Part shown: piece by piece, positions 46,142-57,184 of the stretch
How positions within the stretch are numbered: position 1 is the first letter of the stretch
Layout of the letters: every line of letters starts with the position of its first letter
Assembly: GCF_022374895.2 (NCBI RefSeq)
Contig: NZ_CP092423.2
Coordinates: 5,394,001 to 5,458,000 of the forward strand
Direction of reading: 5' to 3'
Length of the DNA: 64,000 bases
Source of the DNA: Mycobacterium lentiflavum
Lineage (GTDB): Bacteria > Actinomycetota > Actinomycetes > Mycobacteriales > Mycobacteriaceae
Notes under the pieces: generated by a model
Seen by the model: the letters and a program-made list of their open reading frames with translations, nothing else
The model's database searches: none
What the model was told of the DNA's origin: nothing
Made by a program: the position numbers and the translations under genes

Positions 46142-46155
46142 GACGTGCCAGCTTA
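46138..46155 (-). promoter_or_regulatory. Leaderless promoter shared with cysS
   Basis: TAAGCTGGCACGTCGTGA on the minus strand, identical to 28003-28020, with TAAGCT as the -10-like box 8 bp before the lysS GTG. Confidence 0.6.
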
Positions 46156-46262
46156 AATGACATCGCGGCGGGTCCGCCGCAGGCGTCGAGAGTGCGCCGA
46201 TGGCTTCGACTGTGTGGCCACGGGCTATCACTGCGGGTCGCCGCCGCGGACGCACGCGAGAG

Positions 46263-47078
46263 TCAGCGTGCGGTCTTGAGCCGGCCGCGCTGCGCGTCGC
46301 GGTTGCGCTCGAAGACCAGCCGCAGCCCCTGCAGCGTCAGGTGCTGGTCGTAGTGGGCGACGGTCTGCAGCTCGGACAGCAGCAGCGGCGCGGTGTGGCC
46401 GGTCGCCACCACCACCACGTCGTCGCCGGAGAAGCCGTCGACATCTTCGCGGATGCGCGCCACCAGGCCGTCGACCAGTCCGGCGAAACCGAACACCGCG
46501 CCGGCCTGCATGCACTCGACGGTGTTCTTGCCAACCACCGACCGGGGCCGGGACAACTCGACCCGGCGCAGCGCGGCAGAGCGGGCCGCGGCGGCATCCG
46601 AGGAGACCTGAATCCCGGGCGCGATGGCGCCGCCGAGGAACTCACCCTTGGCCGACACCACGTCAACACAGATCGACGATCCGAAGTCGACGACGATGCA
46701 GGGCTTCCCGAATTTCTGAAAGGCCGCCAGGCAGTTGACGATCCGGTCGGCGCCCACTTCCTTCGGATTGTCGACGAGCAGCGGTATCCCGGTCCGCACG
46801 CCGGGCTCTATCAGCACGTGCGGCACCGACGGCCAGTACTGGTCGAGCATGACGCGCACCTCGTGCAGCACCGACGGGACGGTGGACAGCGCCACGGCCC
46901 CGGTCAACCGCTCGGAGTCGTCGCCGATCAGGCCGTCGATGGTCAGCGCCAGTTCGTCCGCGGTGACCTCGGATTCGGTGCGGATCCGCCACTGCTGCAC
47001 GACTTTTGCGTGCTCCTTGGCGCCGGACAGCAGCCCGACGACGGTGTGCGTGTTTCGGACGTCGATCGCCAGCAGCAC
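46263..47078 (-). CDS. coaX: Type III pantothenate kinase
   Basis: 271 residues of the acetate/sugar-kinase fold. The N-terminal phosphate loop reads DVRNT (residues 6-10; DxGNT in many relatives, the Arg form being usual for mycobacteria), with VRTGIPLLVDNPKEVGADRI in the middle and VDFGSSICVDVV as the second loop. It phosphorylates pantothenate at the start of CoA synthesis; in M. tuberculosis this copy appears inactive beside CoaA, so activity here is open. It starts 2 bp after panD, completing a panC-panD-coaX operon. Confidence 0.93.
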   Translation of the reverse strand: MLLAIDVRNTHTVVGLLSGAKEHAKVVQQWRIRTESEVTADELALTIDGLIGDDSERLTGAVALSTVPSVLHEVRVMLDQYWPSVPHVLIEPGVRTGIPLLVDNPKEVGADRIVNCLAAFQKFGKPCIVVDFGSSICVDVVSAKGEFLGGAIAPGIQVSSDAAAARSAALRRVELSRPRSVVGKNTVECMQAGAVFGFAGLVDGLVARIREDVDGFSGDDVVVVATGHTAPLLLSELQTVAHYDQHLTLQGLRLVFERNRDAQRGRLKTAR

Positions 47079-47080
47079 GA

Positions 47081-47536
47081 TTAACGCGCGCCGATCCGGG
47101 GATTGTGAGGGTACCGCCCGCGGGCGGGGAGCAATTCGGCCGCTCCGAGTGTTTCGAAGTCGGGCACGAATGCCGGATCGCTACCCAGGTCGATCTGCTT
47201 GTTGTCGGCGTCGACGAAGACAATGCGCGGCTGGTAGGCGCGTGCCTCGGCGTCGTCCATCGTACCGTAGGCGATCAGGATCACCAGGTCGCCGGGGTGC
47301 ACGAGATGTGCTGCCGCACCATTGATTCCGATGATGCCGGTGCCACGCTCGCCGGTGATCGCGTAGGTGACGAGGCGGGCGCCGTTGTCGATGTCGACGA
47401 TCGTCACCTGCTCGCCTTCGAGCAGGTCGGCCGCGTCCATCAGGTCGGCGTCGATCGTCACCGAGCCGACGTAGTGCAGATCAGCCTGCGTGACCGTGGC
47501 GCGGTGGATCTTCGATTTCAGCATCGTGCGAAACAT
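47081..47536 (-). CDS. panD: Aspartate 1-decarboxylase
   Basis: 151 residues. The self-cleavage site Gly24-Ser25 (HYVGSVTID) generates the pyruvoyl cofactor, and Lys9, His11 and Tyr22 of the active site are present. It makes beta-alanine for pantothenate. The ATG at 47536 shares one base with the panC stop (TGATG) and has GGAGGA just upstream. The C-terminal tail beyond residue 115 is long, as in M. tuberculosis PanD, where it is linked to pyrazinoic acid action and Clp-mediated turnover. Confidence 0.95.
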   Translation of the reverse strand: MFRTMLKSKIHRATVTQADLHYVGSVTIDADLMDAADLLEGEQVTIVDIDNGARLVTYAITGERGTGIIGINGAAAHLVHPGDLVILIAYGTMDDAEARAYQPRIVFVDADNKQIDLGSDPAFVPDFETLGAAELLPARGRYPHNPRIGAR

Positions 47537-48474
47537 CAGTTCCTCCAAGGTGATTCAACATGCCCGTCCGGCCCCCCAGGGGTGCCGGCGAGATTACCGA
47601 TTTGGATTGCAATGTTGTCCAGCAGTCTCGTGGTGCCGAGCCGCGCGGCGACCAGCAGCCGGCCGGCTCCATCGACGGGATCCGGCCCCAGCTCCGGGCT
47701 GCGCAGCACCAGGTAGTCGAGCACGACTGCGGGTGCGGCGTCGAGCACCGCGCGGGCCGCTTCCAGCGCGGCCTGGACACCATGCGTGGCCGCGTGCGCC
47801 CCGGCCGTCAGCGCCGCCGAAAGCACCACGGCCAGTTCACGCTGCTCGGTATCGAGGTAGCGATTACGCGACGACATGGCCAGCCCGTCGGGTTCCCGGA
47901 CGATCGGCACACCGACGATCTGCACGTCGATGTTCAAGTCGGCGACCATCTGCCGGATCAGCACCAGTTGCTGGTAATCCTTCTCGCCGAAGAACGCACG
48001 GTCCGGGTGCACGATCTGCAGCAGCTTGCACACCACCGTTAGCATTCCCGCGAAATGCGTTGGCCGCGATGCACCTTCGAGCTCACCGGCCAACGGCCCG
48101 GGCGCCACGGTGGTGCGCATGCCGTCGGGATACATCGCGTCGGCGGTCGGGGCGAACACGATCTCGACGCCTTCGCCGCGCAGCAGCGCCAGGTCGGCGT
48201 CGAGCGTGCGCGGGTAGGCATCGAGGTCCTCGCCGGCACCGAACTGCAACGGATTCACGAAGATCGAAACCGCCACCACCGAACCGGGCACCCGCTTAGT
48301 TGCGCGTACCAGGGCCAGATGCCCGTCGTGCAGTGCGCCCATCGTCGGCACCAACATCACCCGGCGGCCGGTGTGGCGCAGCGCCCGGCTGACGTCCGAC
48401 ACCTCGCGCGGCGACGAGTAGACGTTGAGTTCGCCCCTTTTGAAGACCGGTGGCCGGACCGTCATCGCGTTCAT
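47536..48474 (-). CDS. panC: Pantothenate synthetase
   Basis: 312 residues. HIGH-like motif MGALHDGHLAL (about 47-57), PTADAMYPDGMRT segment, and the KMSKS-like MSSRNRYL (about 202-209). It condenses pantoate and beta-alanine with ATP to give pantothenate. It begins at an ATG overlapping the upstream dehydrogenase-like gene by 4 bp and overlaps panD by 1 bp, so translation is coupled along the operon. It is equivalent to Rv3602c. Confidence 0.96.
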   Translation of the reverse strand: MNAMTVRPPVFKRGELNVYSSPREVSDVSRALRHTGRRVMLVPTMGALHDGHLALVRATKRVPGSVVAVSIFVNPLQFGAGEDLDAYPRTLDADLALLRGEGVEIVFAPTADAMYPDGMRTTVAPGPLAGELEGASRPTHFAGMLTVVCKLLQIVHPDRAFFGEKDYQQLVLIRQMVADLNIDVQIVGVPIVREPDGLAMSSRNRYLDTEQRELAVVLSAALTAGAHAATHGVQAALEAARAVLDAAPAVVLDYLVLRSPELGPDPVDGAGRLLVAARLGTTRLLDNIAIQIGNLAGTPGGPDGHVESPWRN

Positions 48475-49382
48475 CGGACCAGCACCTCGACGACGGCCTC
48501 GGGAGCGTGGGCGCGCTGCGCGGTGCGCAGGGCATTCACCCGGTAGGCCTGGGCCAGTTCCGGGTCTACCTGGGTGAGCGCGCGCAGATGGTCGGCGACC
48601 GCGGCGGCGTCACCGCGGGCGACCGGACCGGTGAGTGCGGCCTGCCCGCGCTGCAGTGTGTTCTCCAGCGCCGCCCGGGCCAGTGGGCCGACGATGCGTT
48701 CGGCGAGGCCCCCCGGCTGCTCGTCGATGGTTTGTTGCCCGAGCAGTTCGCTGCCGTGCAGCGCGGCACGCAACGCGTCGAGCGCGTCGGCCAGCACCGC
48801 GACGATGTGGTTGCCGGCGTGGGCCAGTGCGGCGTGATAGAGGACGCGCGCCTGCTCGGGGACGCAAAACGGCTCGCCGCCCATCTCCAGCACCAGCGAC
48901 TGCCCGATCGCCTGGCCGACCTCGTCGGCCGCGGTGATGCCGAAGCAGGTATCGGGTAGCCGGCTGATGTCCTCGTCGGAGCCGGTGAAGGTCATCGCCG
49001 GGTGAATCGCCAGCGGTATGCAGCCGTGCTGCGTCAGCGGCGCCAGAATGCCGACCCCGTTGGCTCCCGATGTGTGCACGACGATCGTCCCGGGCCGCAC
49101 CGCGGAGGTGGCGGCCAACCCGGACACCAGGCCGGCGAGTTCGCTGTCGGGAACGGCCAACAGCAGCAGTTCGGCCGCCGTGGCCACGTCGGGCGGTGCG
49201 GCTACCGTGGTGTCGGGCAGTCGGTGGGCCGCCCGCTGCCGCGATGCGTGGGAGATCGCACTGCACGCCACCACGACGTGCTCAGCACGCTCCAGCGCGA
49301 CACCCAAGGCGGTACCCACCCGGCCGGCCGAAATGATCCCTACCTTGAGCCTGGCCGGGCGCAAACCGTCGAACTGCTCCAT
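48471..49382 (-). CDS. Rossmann-fold NAD(P)-binding protein, DUF2520 family
   Basis: 303 residues starting at an ATG with GAGG about 9 bp upstream; a GTG 15 bp earlier is possible. The nucleotide-binding segment VGIISAGRVGTALGVALERA (about 13-32) is an atypical Rossmann motif, followed by the DUF2520 C-terminal helical domain (AIHPAMTFTGS, then YHAALAHAGNHIVAVLADA). The family resembles ketopantoate reductase or pyrroline-5-carboxylate reductase. With panC translated directly after it, a role as the ketopantoate reductase is attractive but unproven. It is equivalent to Rv3603c. Confidence 0.85.
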   Translation of the reverse strand: MEQFDGLRPARLKVGIISAGRVGTALGVALERAEHVVVACSAISHASRQRAAHRLPDTTVAAPPDVATAAELLLLAVPDSELAGLVSGLAATSAVRPGTIVVHTSGANGVGILAPLTQHGCIPLAIHPAMTFTGSDEDISRLPDTCFGITAADEVGQAIGQSLVLEMGGEPFCVPEQARVLYHAALAHAGNHIVAVLADALDALRAALHGSELLGQQTIDEQPGGLAERIVGPLARAALENTLQRGQAALTGPVARGDAAAVADHLRALTQVDPELAQAYRVNALRTAQRAHAPEAVVEVLVR

Positions 49383-49498
49383 CGCAGACGACCTCACAGT
49401 GTTGATTCGTTCGTTCCAGTCCCAGCTAATGGGTACCGGACGGTCACCAAGACTCTAATCGATTCGCGTCGCTGCCCCAATGTGAGGTATGTCCCGGC

Positions 49499-50923
49499 TC
49501 AGCCATCCCGGCGACGACGCCGGCCACCGCCGGATGGCTGCACCTGCAGCCGTGCCAGCAGGTCGGCAACCGACTGGCCACCGGTTTGCGGGACTTCGCC
49601 GCCGCTGTCCGACGCCTCGTCCGGACCCAGGTGGCGCGGGGCCGGCTCCAGGTGTGGCGCGGGAGCCAGTCGCGGGGGTGGCGGCGCGCCATCGTTCGGG
49701 GCGTGGTCGTTCGGCACGGGGTCGTTCGGAACGTGGCTGGGGTGCGGGGACGGCGCGGTCGCGGCGGCAGGCGGCGCGGCGGGCTCGCTTGTCGGGATGA
49801 AGTTCCGGACGCTGTAGTCGCGGTACTCCGCGGAGTGGCGCGAGCGCGCCCTACGGCCGGAATCGCCCGCCTGCGCCGGCGGATCGGTCGATGACGGCGG
49901 GCCGTCGAACTGCCCCTCGGGGTCGGCGTGCCGACGCCGGCGACGGCCCGACGACGCGGCAGCGGGTGCCTCGGGCCCATCGGCCCCGGCCCAGCTTCTG
50001 CCCGCCGCACCCGGAGGCAGCCAGAGCCCGTCGGCGTTGACCGGCTGCCAGTCCGGCGCCAAACCAGGCGTGGGCTCCGGGGGCGGTACCGGCTGCCAGT
50101 GCTGGGACTCGAATCGCCGCTGCTCGGGCTCCGCCGCGGCGGGCATCGGCGGAGGCGCGAACGGGACCTCCTGCGGCGGCACATACGGCGGGGCCTCGGG
50201 ATACTGGACCTGCTGCGGCGGTGGGTAATACGCCTCTCGCTGACTCTCGTATTGGAACCGGGCCCGCTCCCGCGAGCGGGGCGGAAGCAGCGGTTCTTCG
50301 GGCACGTCGATGATCGCGGATTCGTCGGTGCGGGGTTCGTCCGAGCCGACCGAAGCTCCCTCGCGGACCGAGGTGACGCGATCGCTGGTGACCCAATCGA
50401 CACTCGCTCCTTCACCATTGCGGTCCCAGTCGCTGTAGGCGCGGGCGGGCGGCGTGTCGGTCTCCATGGTCTCCAGCGCGGGCCGCTGCTCGAGATCGGT
50501 GTCGAACAGGATTTCCAGACTGGTCCGCAGCGCGGAGACTTCCGCACGCAGCGCGGCCAGATCGTCGGCGGCCTGGGCGCGTATCTCGGAGGCCAGCTCG
50601 CGACGCAGCTGGGACTCGACGGTCAGCTCGTACTCGCGGCGGGCCGAGATCTCCCGGTCCAGCTGCAGGTCGTAGACCAGCTTCAGGTCACGCACCCGCG
50701 ACTGATCGGCGTCGCTTTGCCGGCGGTACAGCACCGACACGAAGGCACCGGCGACCGCGGCCCACAGCGCCAGGATCACTGCGAGCTTGAGCAGTTCCAC
50801 GCGATTGGTGAAAACCAGTGCGGAACTGGCCCCTATTGCGAGGACCAGCAACGTCGTCAAGAGCACCCACCCCGGCCTGCGGCCGCCGCGCCGTACGCGG
50901 GCGCCGCGGGACAGAACGGTCAT
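49499..50923 (-). CDS. Membrane protein with long Pro/Ala-rich tail (Rv3604c-like)
   Basis: 474 residues starting at MTVLSRGARVRRGG. Two membrane spans (about 18-38 and 45-66) are followed by a coiled-coil-like helical segment (about 75-145, with RELASEIRAQAADDLAALRAE) and a long disordered region rich in Pro, Gln, Glu and Arg (160-474). The tail includes repeats of the type PNDPVPNDHAPND and ends in a basic RRRRRDG. It is a conserved mycobacterial envelope protein without assigned function. The longer frame upstream has no homology value. It lies between DUF3180 and DUF2520 genes as in M. tuberculosis. Confidence 0.82.
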   Translation of the reverse strand: MTVLSRGARVRRGGRRPGWVLLTTLLVLAIGASSALVFTNRVELLKLAVILALWAAVAGAFVSVLYRRQSDADQSRVRDLKLVYDLQLDREISARREYELTVESQLRRELASEIRAQAADDLAALRAEVSALRTSLEILFDTDLEQRPALETMETDTPPARAYSDWDRNGEGASVDWVTSDRVTSVREGASVGSDEPRTDESAIIDVPEEPLLPPRSRERARFQYESQREAYYPPPQQVQYPEAPPYVPPQEVPFAPPPMPAAAEPEQRRFESQHWQPVPPPEPTPGLAPDWQPVNADGLWLPPGAAGRSWAGADGPEAPAAASSGRRRRRHADPEGQFDGPPSSTDPPAQAGDSGRRARSRHSAEYRDYSVRNFIPTSEPAAPPAAATAPSPHPSHVPNDPVPNDHAPNDGAPPPPRLAPAPHLEPAPRHLGPDEASDSGGEVPQTGGQSVADLLARLQVQPSGGGRRRRRDG

Positions 50924-51067
50924 GGCCTGACTGTACCTGTGCGACGTCACTGAGCGTGTCGCGCTACTCCGGCGATTCTCACCTGGGTTAATTCGTTGAT
51001 TCATCGCTGTTAATCAGCCCGTAGTTCTGGCCGGCCGCGGCGGCGGTCCGCAACCTCGGCGGGCGCC

Positions 51068-51544
51068 CTAGCCTTCCGCCCTCTCGGCGTGGTCGGTCGG
51101 ATCCGGTGGGGATTTGCAGCAATGCTGCAACCACAGCGCGGCGACCAACAGCGCCAGCGCGCTGACGGCCGCCACCACCGTTCCGGTGGTGTCCTCCGCG
51201 GCGACCCGCAGCCACGATCGCCGCGGCAGGAAAAACACCAGGATCCCGATCCACCAACCCAGCACCAGGGCCCCCACCCAGGCCGACGCCTTCGCGACCA
51301 TCACGCTGCGGGCCACCGAAAGCGGGTGCAACCAGCCGGGTCCGTCACCGATCTGCCCGTCGTTGACCTTGGCTCGCACGTAACGCGCCCACAGCGCCTC
51401 GGCGATGGCGACGACGAGCAGCGACAGCCCGGTCCACACGGTGATCGGCGGAAACCACCGAAACAGCACTTTGATCAGCAGATACCCCAGAAAGGCAGCC
51501 CCGACCACCGCGGCCGTCAGGTCACGTTTTCTGGTCGGACCCAT
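51068..51544 (-). CDS. DUF3180 membrane protein
   Basis: 158 residues with four hydrophobic spans (about 11-30, 35-53, 86-105 and 118-138) and charged ends. It matches the DUF3180 pattern: MGPTRKRDL start, WARYVRAK loop, MVAKASAWVGALVLGWW third span. The ATG shares one base with the folK stop, so it is the last member of the ftsH-folE-folP-folB-folK run. The function is unknown; conserved linkage to folK in actinobacteria is established. It is equivalent to Rv3605c. Confidence 0.86.
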   Translation of the reverse strand: MGPTRKRDLTAAVVGAAFLGYLLIKVLFRWFPPITVWTGLSLLVVAIAEALWARYVRAKVNDGQIGDGPGWLHPLSVARSVMVAKASAWVGALVLGWWIGILVFFLPRRSWLRVAAEDTTGTVVAAVSALALLVAALWLQHCCKSPPDPTDHAERAEG

Positions 51545-52089
51545 CAGCTCTTCGATTCTCGATCGGCCGGGCACGAGTGTTCGAGCGTGCTCCTCGACAA
51601 CTGGACGGCCTGTCGATCGGCGGGGTCGAGCTCGGCCAGCAGCTCGGCGACAGGACGGAGCCCGCCGGCGACGGTGAGCACGGCATCCGGGTCGACGGCC
51701 AGCCAGGGCACCAGCACGAAGGCCCGCAGATGGGCCAGCGGATGCGGCAGGGTCAGGTTGTTTTCGCGACTGAGCACTTCACCGTCGGCCGTGTGACACG
51801 CGATCAGGTCCACGTCCAGGGTGCGCGGGCCCCAACGCTCGCCGCGAATCCGGCCCGCGGCCTGTTCGAACTCCTGCGCCCGGCGCAGCCAGCCCGGCCC
51901 GTCGAGGGCCGGGTCGTCGGCGATGAGCACCGCGTTGAGGAACGGCCCCTGTTCCACCCGCCCCCACGGGGCGGTCTCGTACACCGGAGAGACGGCCCGC
52001 AGCGCGTCGCCGAGGCCGTCCACAACCGACTGCAGCCGCGCCAGCCGATCGCCGAGGTTGGAGCCGATGGACAGTACGACGCGCGTCAT
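51544..52089 (-). CDS. folK: 6-hydroxymethyl-7,8-dihydropterin pyrophosphokinase
   Basis: 181 residues. The HPPK signature GPRTLDVDLI (about residues 87-96) carries the two magnesium-binding aspartates, and the N-terminal LSIGSNLGDR and SPVYETAPWG strands fit the family. It transfers pyrophosphate from ATP to the pterin, preparing it for FolP. The ATG overlaps the folB stop by one base; a GTG three bases upstream is equally possible. It is full length. Confidence 0.95.
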   Translation of the reverse strand: MTRVVLSIGSNLGDRLARLQSVVDGLGDALRAVSPVYETAPWGRVEQGPFLNAVLIADDPALDGPGWLRRAQEFEQAAGRIRGERWGPRTLDVDLIACHTADGEVLSRENNLTLPHPLAHLRAFVLVPWLAVDPDAVLTVAGGLRPVAELLAELDPADRQAVQLSRSTLEHSCPADRESKS

Positions 52090-52487
52090 CACACGCCACC
52101 CGCGGGAATTACCGAACCACGCCCGGCGCGCCGCGACCGCCGTATCACCACCGCCACGTCGGCGAACCGCTGATCGATCGGGGCGTGCGGCTTGTGCACC
52201 GTGACCTCGACGGCGTGCACGCGTTCGTCGTCCATCACGACGTCGGCAATCTCGCCACCCACCGTCTCGATCAGGTTGCGCGCAGGGCCGGCGACGATCG
52301 CGGCGGCCCGCTCGGCCAGGGCGACGTAGTCGTAGGTGTCGGCCAAGTCGTCGCTGGCCGCGGCGTCGACCAGGTCGATCCAGGCCACGATGTCGACGAC
52401 GAACTCCTGTCCACTTGCCCGTTCGAATTCGTAGACTCCGTGCTGGCCATGAACTGCCAAGCCGCGCAACTCGATTCGGTCAGCCAT
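52089..52487 (-). CDS. folB: Dihydroneopterin aldolase
   Basis: 132 residues. It has the family pattern IELRGLAVHGQHGVYEFERASGQ with the active-site Glu (about residue 20) and the catalytic-lysine region VTVHKPHAPID (about 101-111). It converts dihydroneopterin to the hydroxymethyl pterin used by FolK. The ATG lies 8 bp inside the end of folP1 and its stop touches folK, so it is tightly coupled in the operon. It is equivalent to Rv3607c. Confidence 0.95.
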   Translation of the reverse strand: MADRIELRGLAVHGQHGVYEFERASGQEFVVDIVAWIDLVDAAASDDLADTYDYVALAERAAAIVAGPARNLIETVGGEIADVVMDDERVHAVEVTVHKPHAPIDQRFADVAVVIRRSRRAGRGSVIPAGGV

Positions 52488-53322
52488 CGTTCTCAGTCCG
52501 CTCCGTGTGGGTCCACGCACCCACGACCTTGAGGGCGTCGACCGAGGCCCGTACGTCGTGCACTCGCACACCCCAGGCCCCGTAGAGGGCGGCCAGCGCG
52601 GAAATCACCGCGGTCGCCGTTTCGCGCCCATCGGGCGGTCGCGGCGACCCATCCGATCCGGCCAACAGCGTACCGAGGAACCGTTTCCGCGAGGCACCCA
52701 GGAGTACCGGCACTCCGGTGGCCACGAACTCGGGCAAGGCATGCAGCAACGCCCAATTGTGTTGCCCCGTCTTAGCGAATCCGAGCCCCGGGTCGATGAC
52801 CAGCTTCGCCGGATCGACGCCGGCGGCCACCGCGTCCTCGACGCTGGCCAGCAATTCCGAACGCACCTCGGCCACCACGTCGCGATAGTGCGGAGCCTCG
52901 TGCGGACGGTCGGATGAGACCGAGCGCCAGTGCATCAACACCCACCGCACTCCGGCTTCGGCCACCAGCGGCGCCATCGCGGGATCGGCGCGTCCACCGG
53001 AGACGTCGTTGACGATCCGCGCGCCGTTCTGCACCGCCGCGCGCGCGACCTCCGCATGCATGGTGTCGATACTGACGGTAATGCCTTGCGCCGCAAGCTC
53101 TTTGACGACCGGCACGACGCGTGAGCTCTCGATGCGGGGATCGATCCGGGTGGCTCCGGGCCGGGTCGACTCTCCGCCGACGTCGACGATGGCCGCGCCT
53201 TCGGCCGCCAATGCCAGGCCGTGCGCGACGGCGTTGTCGACGCAGAGGTAGCGCCCGCCGTCGGAGAAGGAGTCGTCAGTGACGTTCACCACCCCGACTA
53301 CCTGCACAGGCGGCGAACTCAC
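52480..53322 (-). CDS. folP1: Dihydropteroate synthase
   Basis: 280 residues, TIM barrel. VVNVTDDSFSDGG (about 11-23), IVDVGGESTRPGA (about 45-57), SIDTMHAEVA, NDVSGG, and LGASRKRFLG (about 208-217) are the pterin, pABA and sulfonamide-binding segments. It joins the pterin pyrophosphate to p-aminobenzoate. The GTG overlaps the folE stop by 4 bases (GTGA). All conserved residues look normal, and I see no obvious resistance-type change, though that would need alignment. Confidence 0.95.
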   Translation of the reverse strand: MSSPPVQVVGVVNVTDDSFSDGGRYLCVDNAVAHGLALAAEGAAIVDVGGESTRPGATRIDPRIESSRVVPVVKELAAQGITVSIDTMHAEVARAAVQNGARIVNDVSGGRADPAMAPLVAEAGVRWVLMHWRSVSSDRPHEAPHYRDVVAEVRSELLASVEDAVAAGVDPAKLVIDPGLGFAKTGQHNWALLHALPEFVATGVPVLLGASRKRFLGTLLAGSDGSPRPPDGRETATAVISALAALYGAWGVRVHDVRASVDALKVVGAWTHTERTENDG

Positions 53323-53927
53323 TTACGCAGGATGAGGTCGAGCGCTTCGGCTCGTGAGGCGGCATCGGTCTTGAATTGGCCGCGCACCGCCGAAGTGGTG
53401 GTGATGGCGCCGGGCTTGCGCACACCGCGCATCGCCATGCACAGATGCTCGGCCTCCACCACGACGATCACCCCGCGCGGGCCGAGCCGGTTCACCAGGG
53501 CGTCGGCGATCTGGCTGGTGAGCCGCTCTTGGACCTGCGGCCGCTTGGCGTAAAGGTCCACCAGCCGCGCGATTTTCGACAACCCGGTCACCCTGCCGTC
53601 CTGACCGGGGATGTAGCCGACGTGGGCGACCCCGTGGAAGGAGACCAGGTGATGCTCACACGTGGAGTACAGCGGGATTTCCTTGACGATCACCAACTCG
53701 TCGTGCTCTTCGTCGAACATGGTGTTGAGCACATCGGAGGGGTCGGTGTAGAGCCCGGAGAAGATCTCCCGGTATGCGCGAGCCACCCGGGCCGGAGTGT
53801 CCCGCAACCCATCTCGATCGGGATCTTCGCCGATCGCGTACAACAGTTCGCGGACTGCCGCCTCCGCGCGTGCCTGGTCGAACGCCCGTACACGATCCAG
53901 CGCGGCGCGGGTATCCGGCAGCACCAT
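53319..53927 (-). CDS. folE: GTP cyclohydrolase I
   Basis: 202 residues. STCEHHLVSFHG (about 93-104) supplies the zinc ligands Cys and His, with SKIARLVDLYAKRPQVQERLT and the C-terminal CMAMRGV (third ligand Cys). It makes dihydroneopterin triphosphate, the first step to folate. It starts 15 bp after ftsH with GGAG 6 bp before the ATG, so co-transcription with ftsH is likely. It is equivalent to Rv3609c. Confidence 0.95.
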   Translation of the reverse strand: MVLPDTRAALDRVRAFDQARAEAAVRELLYAIGEDPDRDGLRDTPARVARAYREIFSGLYTDPSDVLNTMFDEEHDELVIVKEIPLYSTCEHHLVSFHGVAHVGYIPGQDGRVTGLSKIARLVDLYAKRPQVQERLTSQIADALVNRLGPRGVIVVVEAEHLCMAMRGVRKPGAITTTSAVRGQFKTDAASRAEALDLILRK

Positions 53928-53942
53928 CGAATTCTCCGTTCG

Positions 53943-56318
<2,376 letters not shown>

Positions 56319-56387
56319 CAATCATCGGCCGTTTCGGCCAGGTCCTTCCCCGATACACGCAGCTGGAAAAGTTCAGGTTACCTCTGT

Positions 56388-56536
56388 GGCGATTGCCAGC
56401 TCCGGTTAACCGCAGTGCAGCAGATCGCCACCATCGTCTGCAGCGGCGATTGCCAGCTCCGGTTAACCGCAGTGCAGCAGATCGCCACCATCGTCTACAG
56501 CGGCGATTGCCAGCTCCGGTTAACCGCAGTGCAGCG
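56388..56536. repeat. 57-bp tandem repeat (VNTR), 2.6 copies
   Basis: Units at 56388-56444 and 56445-56501 are 57 bp and differ at one base (TCTGCAGC versus TCTACAGC). A third, partial unit of about 35 bp follows (56502-56536). Each begins GGCGATTGCCAGCTCCGG and includes the palindrome GGTTAACC. The array lies 70-218 bp upstream of ftsH, in its likely promoter zone, and carries no spacers, so it is not a CRISPR. The rest of the 362-bp ftsH/VOC gap (56319-56680) shows no gene with a ribosome site; the repeats are open in some frames only because 57 is a multiple of three. Confidence 0.92.
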
Positions 56537-56680
56537 TTGCCGCCACCCGGTCCATTCAACGTCTATTCAACGAGCGACGGTTCCCGATAGGAACGAGAGC
56601 GCCGCAAATTGAGCTCGGGGACGCCTCGCATTAGGAGAAGCCACACTGGCATGACACCGCTGGTGCGCTCGGTTAAGCGA

Positions 56681-57142
56681 TCAGTCGTAATAGCGGGCTT
56701 CGATCACGTTGCCGTCCGGATCGGAGAAGTAGTAAATGTGCGGCGCCCATCCCCGGGCTCCATAGCTGCGGTCGAGGCGGGCGCTGGTGTCCACTCCGGC
56801 GGCCTGCAGCCGCCGATCCAGGGCCTCGTATTCGGGCCGCGACATCGCCAGGCAGACGTGGTTGACCGGGTGGCCGGCGCTGCCCGCGACCTTGGTCAGC
56901 ACGTCGGTCGCGTCAATGCCGGCCGCCGGCATCAGGTCGATGATCGAGTCCTCGCACACCCGCACGCTCGGAAACGGCGCTTCTCCGGCGGCGAACTCGT
57001 CGAACCGCACCGGCGTCAGCCCGATCACGTCCGTATAGAAGTCCATCGATGCCCGAACATTCTTCGTCCACAACACGATGTGGTCCAGCCGCCTCACGCC
57101 TCTAAGGGAACCAGAACCCGCCGCGATATGAACGGCCTTCAA
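56681..57142 (-). CDS. VOC (glyoxalase/bleomycin-resistance) family protein
   Basis: 153 residues with one full vicinal-oxygen-chelate domain: LDHIVLWTKNVRASMDFYTDVIG at the start and IYYFSDPDGNVIEARYYD at the end. Metal-ligand candidates are the His of LDHIV, the His of VNHVCL and the Glu of VIEARY. The reaction is unknown; the fold includes lyases, dioxygenases and resistance proteins. The start may be the GTG or ATG at 57142 or an internal one. It is divergent from ephA with 42 bp between starts. The espACD region occupies this place in M. tuberculosis. Confidence 0.83.
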   Translation of the reverse strand: MKAVHIAAGSGSLRGVRRLDHIVLWTKNVRASMDFYTDVIGLTPVRFDEFAAGEAPFPSVRVCEDSIIDLMPAAGIDATDVLTKVAGSAGHPVNHVCLAMSRPEYEALDRRLQAAGVDTSARLDRSYGARGWAPHIYYFSDPDGNVIEARYYD

Positions 57143-57184
57143 TCCCGCTGAATACTTCTCAGGCCAGAGGGGTTGTGATTTGGT

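Noticed and set aside
56388..56536. CRISPR array
   Set aside because: The units are contiguous with no unique spacers, the unit is 57 bp, and no cas gene is present; it is a tandem repeat.
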